A stretch of DNA of 64,000 bases from positions 56,714 to 120,713 of the forward strand of contig JAWKLF010000007.1 of assembly GCA_041392835.1 (NCBI GenBank), written 5' to 3'. Every line of letters starts with the position of its first letter. Position 1 is the first letter of the stretch. A model generated the notes under the pieces. That model made no database searches and was not told the DNA's origin. It saw only the letters and a list, made by a program, of their open reading frames with translations. This DNA is from OLB11 sp041392835. GTDB lineage: Bacteria > Bacteroidota > Bacteroidia > Chitinophagales > Chitinophagaceae. The position numbers and the translations under genes are program-made. This document shows positions 61,546 through 64,000 of this stretch, in pieces.

Positions 61546-62721
61546 TTATTCAAAATCTTTATACAGCAAATACTTTTTCCTAATTTTTTTAAACGTTGCC
61601 AAATCAGCTTGCCAACTTGTTCTTATAGCTGTTTCTGTCAATCCACTTTCAATTTGTTTTCGCAAGCGCTCAGTACCAGCTAATTTTTCAAAAAAAGAAT
61701 TAAAAAACTTCTTTTTATCTATACTTTGATTGTAGGCTTGTATTAGATATTGTAAATTTAATTTGCCTTGTAGTTGCGTTTTTGTCAGCGATGCTTTTCT
61801 AATTAAATTTTCCCCAAAACATTTTTTATTTTCAAGTAGTGGATGTTTTGCGCCAGGCGTGCTTTGAGGTGTAAATTGATATGTGAGTTTTTTATAGTTT
61901 GGGTGACCCCAAATTTCAAAAGGATGGTCTGTACCTCTACCAACACTCACCTCAGTGCCTTCAAAAAAACATAATGATGGATAGAGGTAAATTGCATTCA
62001 TATTTTTTAAATTAGGCGAAGGAGCAATAGGCAATTCGTATACGCTTGAATGCGTATAATTTTTACACGGAACAACATGTAGCGTACAATTCTTTTGAGT
62101 ATTAAGCCATTTTTCGCCTAGTAGCATTTTGGCATACTCTCCTACCGTCATGCCATGTACTACAGGTATAGGTTGCATACCCACAAAAGATTTATATTTT
62201 TTGTCCAAAACAGGACCATCTACGTAAAAACCATTAGGATTGGGCCTGTCCAAAACTATTATTGGAATATCGGCTTCTGCGCATGCTTCCATCATATATT
62301 GTAAAGAAGAAATGTATGTATAAAAGCGAACGCCAACATCTTGTATGTCAAAAACAACGATATCAATACCTTGCATACTTTCTTTACTCGGCTTTTTGGA
62401 AGCTCCATACATAGAAGTAATTTCAATGCCAGTTTTTGCATCGCGTGTATTGTTTACTTTTTCGCCAGCATCGGCTTGTCCTCTAAAACCATGTTCAGGT
62501 GCAAATATTTTAACTATTTGTACCCCTTTTTTAATTAACATATCAACCAAGTGCTCCTTGCCTACTGTAGATGTTTGATTGACTAAAAGAGCCACTTTTT
62601 TATGAGACAAAAGGGCTTCGTATTGTTCATATTGAAAAGCGCCTGTTTGAATTTCTTGCGCACTCAACATATTTGATTCAAATAACAGTATCAAACCCAG
62701 ACTAAAAAGATATTTTATCAT
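61546..62721 (-). CDS. Exo-beta-N-acetylmuramidase NamZ-like (DUF1343)
   Basis: This 391-residue protein has a signal peptide (FSLGLILLFESNMLSAQ) and a DUF1343 domain: KVALLVNQTSTVGKEHLVD, PEHGFRGQADAGEKVNN, DIQDVGVRFYTYISSLQYMMEA, VLDRPNPNGFYVDGPVLD and FFEGTEVSVGRGTDHPFE. DUF1343 proteins are now known as NamZ, which releases N-acetylmuramic acid from peptidoglycan ends. It probably supports cell-wall recycling or scavenging. It is a single gene on the minus strand. Confidence 0.92.
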   Translation of the reverse strand: MIKYLFSLGLILLFESNMLSAQEIQTGAFQYEQYEALLSHKKVALLVNQTSTVGKEHLVDMLIKKGVQIVKIFAPEHGFRGQADAGEKVNNTRDAKTGIEITSMYGASKKPSKESMQGIDIVVFDIQDVGVRFYTYISSLQYMMEACAEADIPIIVLDRPNPNGFYVDGPVLDKKYKSFVGMQPIPVVHGMTVGEYAKMLLGEKWLNTQKNCTLHVVPCKNYTHSSVYELPIAPSPNLKNMNAIYLYPSLCFFEGTEVSVGRGTDHPFEIWGHPNYKKLTYQFTPQSTPGAKHPLLENKKCFGENLIRKASLTKTQLQGKLNLQYLIQAYNQSIDKKKFFNSFFEKLAGTERLRKQIESGLTETAIRTSWQADLATFKKIRKKYLLYKDFE

Positions 62722-62929
62722 ATTTTTGTTTTGATTTTATAAACATTCATGCCTTTGATGCATGAAAAATAAAGAAGTTAAAATACAACTAGTAAAAATA
62801 GATATTATATATAAATACCAACGATTTATGTCATTTTTTCGTCTTTTTTTATATAAAGTTTTTTTTTAATGGAAATAATATTACTTTTATCATCAAAATA
62901 AACTCAATACTTAACATTAATTAGAATAT

Positions 62930-63961
62930 ATGAGAAAATTAATACTTTTTGCTTTGGCTATTTGTAGCCTTTCAAGTCAAGCACAAGATGTGCATTTTAC
63001 ACAATATTACACATCTCCACTTACTTTAAATCCGGCAAATACGGGCTTAGTAAACTGCGATTGGCGTGTTTCGGGCAATTATAGAAGCCAATGGGGATCT
63101 GTAAATAGCACTCCTTACTTGACTGGTACATTTTCATTCGATATAGCCACATTAAAAGGCAAACTAAATGGCGATGCTTTGGGCATAGGTGTACTGGCTT
63201 TGTATGACAAATCAGGTACTGGTGCATTACAAAATATTACTACAGGTCTTTCACTTGCTTATCACAAAAGATTGGGTGGCGATGATGAAGAAAGATCAAG
63301 CAATATATCTCTTGGTGTACAAGCTTATTTAACTCAAAAAAGTATTGATTTTAATTTATTAAAATTTGAAAGCCAATATGACCCAGCTACAGGTGGGACT
63401 CCTTATGCAAGTGGTGAAAATTTTGGAAATGCTGATTTAACGTATCCAGATTTTAATGCTGGAATTATGTATTCTGGTAATGTAAGCGAACGCTCAACTA
63501 TGTATGCTGGCTTATCTTATTATCATATATCCCAACCTGTAGAAACTTTTTTAAATGGTACACACAAAATCAATTCACGTATTACTGGTAGTATAGGTGG
63601 TTCATTACAAATGAACGAAAAAATGATGCTTTATGCAAGCGGTATGTATCAACAACAAGGAAAAGCAAGCGAACTTTTATTGGGTGCAGCTACAGGGTTT
63701 ATTATGAATCCTAATCACGAAGATGATATTCAAAATTCTATATTTTATTTAGGTGCTTGGTATCGTTATGGCGATGCAATAGCTCCTTATGTAGGATTTG
63801 AATGGGCTAAAGCCAAAATTGGCGTAAGCTATGATGTTAACTTATCTGGCTTTACTCCTGCCACCAAAGGAAATGGCGCTCTCGAAATTTCATTAATTTA
63901 TAATGGATGTATAATCCGAAATGAAACTCGTTCATATAATTTCTCATGTCCTCGTTTCTAA
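62930..63961 (+). CDS. PorP/SprF-family type IX secretion membrane protein
   Basis: This 343-residue outer-membrane protein has a signal peptide (LILFALAICSLSSQAQ) followed by QDVHFTQYYTSPLTLNPANTGLVNCDWRVSGNYRSQW, the hallmark of PorP/SprF. Its many beta strands (SMYAGLSYYHISQP, GIGVLALYDKSG) match a barrel. PorP/SprF proteins anchor the T9SS and help attach or secrete C-terminal-domain cargo, several of which lie in this window. No porK/L/M/N partner or PKD-domain cargo lies upstream, so it may be an isolated or multi-copy SprF paralogue. Confidence 0.93.
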   Translation: MRKLILFALAICSLSSQAQDVHFTQYYTSPLTLNPANTGLVNCDWRVSGNYRSQWGSVNSTPYLTGTFSFDIATLKGKLNGDALGIGVLALYDKSGTGALQNITTGLSLAYHKRLGGDDEERSSNISLGVQAYLTQKSIDFNLLKFESQYDPATGGTPYASGENFGNADLTYPDFNAGIMYSGNVSERSTMYAGLSYYHISQPVETFLNGTHKINSRITGSIGGSLQMNEKMMLYASGMYQQQGKASELLLGAATGFIMNPNHEDDIQNSIFYLGAWYRYGDAIAPYVGFEWAKAKIGVSYDVNLSGFTPATKGNGALEISLIYNGCIIRNETRSYNFSCPRF

Positions 63962-64000
63962 TCATTCATTTTTTTTCTAACTATATTAAAAAAAGGCTAT

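Overview
The window looks like a chromosomal segment of a member of the Bacteroidota, most likely the Chitinophagales/Sphingobacteriales side of the phylum (an inference from gene content). The evidence is low GC by eye; TAnnTTTG -7 promoter boxes close to many starts with no clear Shine-Dalgarno sequences; a PorP/SprF type IX secretion (T9SS) protein; several secreted proteins with T9SS-type C-terminal sorting domains; a zinc-site-less Tgt; type B L31; and a three-gene pntA1-pntA2-pntB transhydrogenase.

Layout. 1-5.9 kb: the 3' part of a (p)ppGpp synthetase/hydrolase gene, a small membrane-protein gene bracketed by a direct repeat of about 100 bp, an arsR-arsM arsenic pair with a visible operator, icd, an orphan HsdR_N-like nuclease domain and rsmG. 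5.9-14.5 kb: a family 2 glycosyltransferase, tgt, a deoxyhypusine-synthase-like gene, an NrnA-like DHH phosphoesterase, three consecutive FKBP-type prolyl isomerases for the cell envelope and a TPR-like secreted protein. 14.6-25.7 kb: housekeeping genes (hscA, cdd, scoB, infC, an RRM protein, rpmE2, pruA, an acyl-CoA carboxylase beta subunit), a YdeI-type protein with a C-terminal CDGSH iron-sulfur motif, and a lipoprotein/GDSL hydrolase/CcmB operon. 25.7-33.3 kb: three large secreted T9SS-type proteins. A decayed IS3-family element sits between the second and third, ending 24 bp before the third gene's start codon. 33.3-41.6 kb: the transhydrogenase, a DUF1361 protein, a vWA membrane protein, an SPFH protein, an MBL-fold hydrolase and an L,D-transpeptidase. 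41.7-44.7 kb: a compact cassette of a flavin-dependent-halogenase-like enzyme, a ketosynthase-like protein and a methyltransferase, suggesting pigment or secondary-metabolite tailoring.

44.7-53.8 kb is the most distinctive part. Four secreted proteins with unrelated N-terminal regions (one an endonuclease I) all end in the same module of about 190 residues. It has a beta-rich half followed by two dockerin-like calcium-loop repeats and an aromatic/NQNF tail. These four lack the usual T9SS C-terminal domain, so the module is a candidate alternative sorting, anchoring or assembly domain.

54-64 kb: a VIT1-like transporter, a YkgJ-type cysteine-cluster protein, an SDR-type threonine dehydrogenase, a secreted EEP nuclease with T9SS tail, a cation/proton antiporter, an aminotransferase, a NamZ-type muramidase (DUF1343) and PorP/SprF. 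Two secreted nucleases plus the muramidase fit a scavenging lifestyle.

Four copies of a dispersed imperfect palindrome in two length classes (62 bp and 110-115 bp) lie between genes. No rRNA, tRNA or CRISPR array was seen. All family names come from motif recognition by eye; no database search was run.
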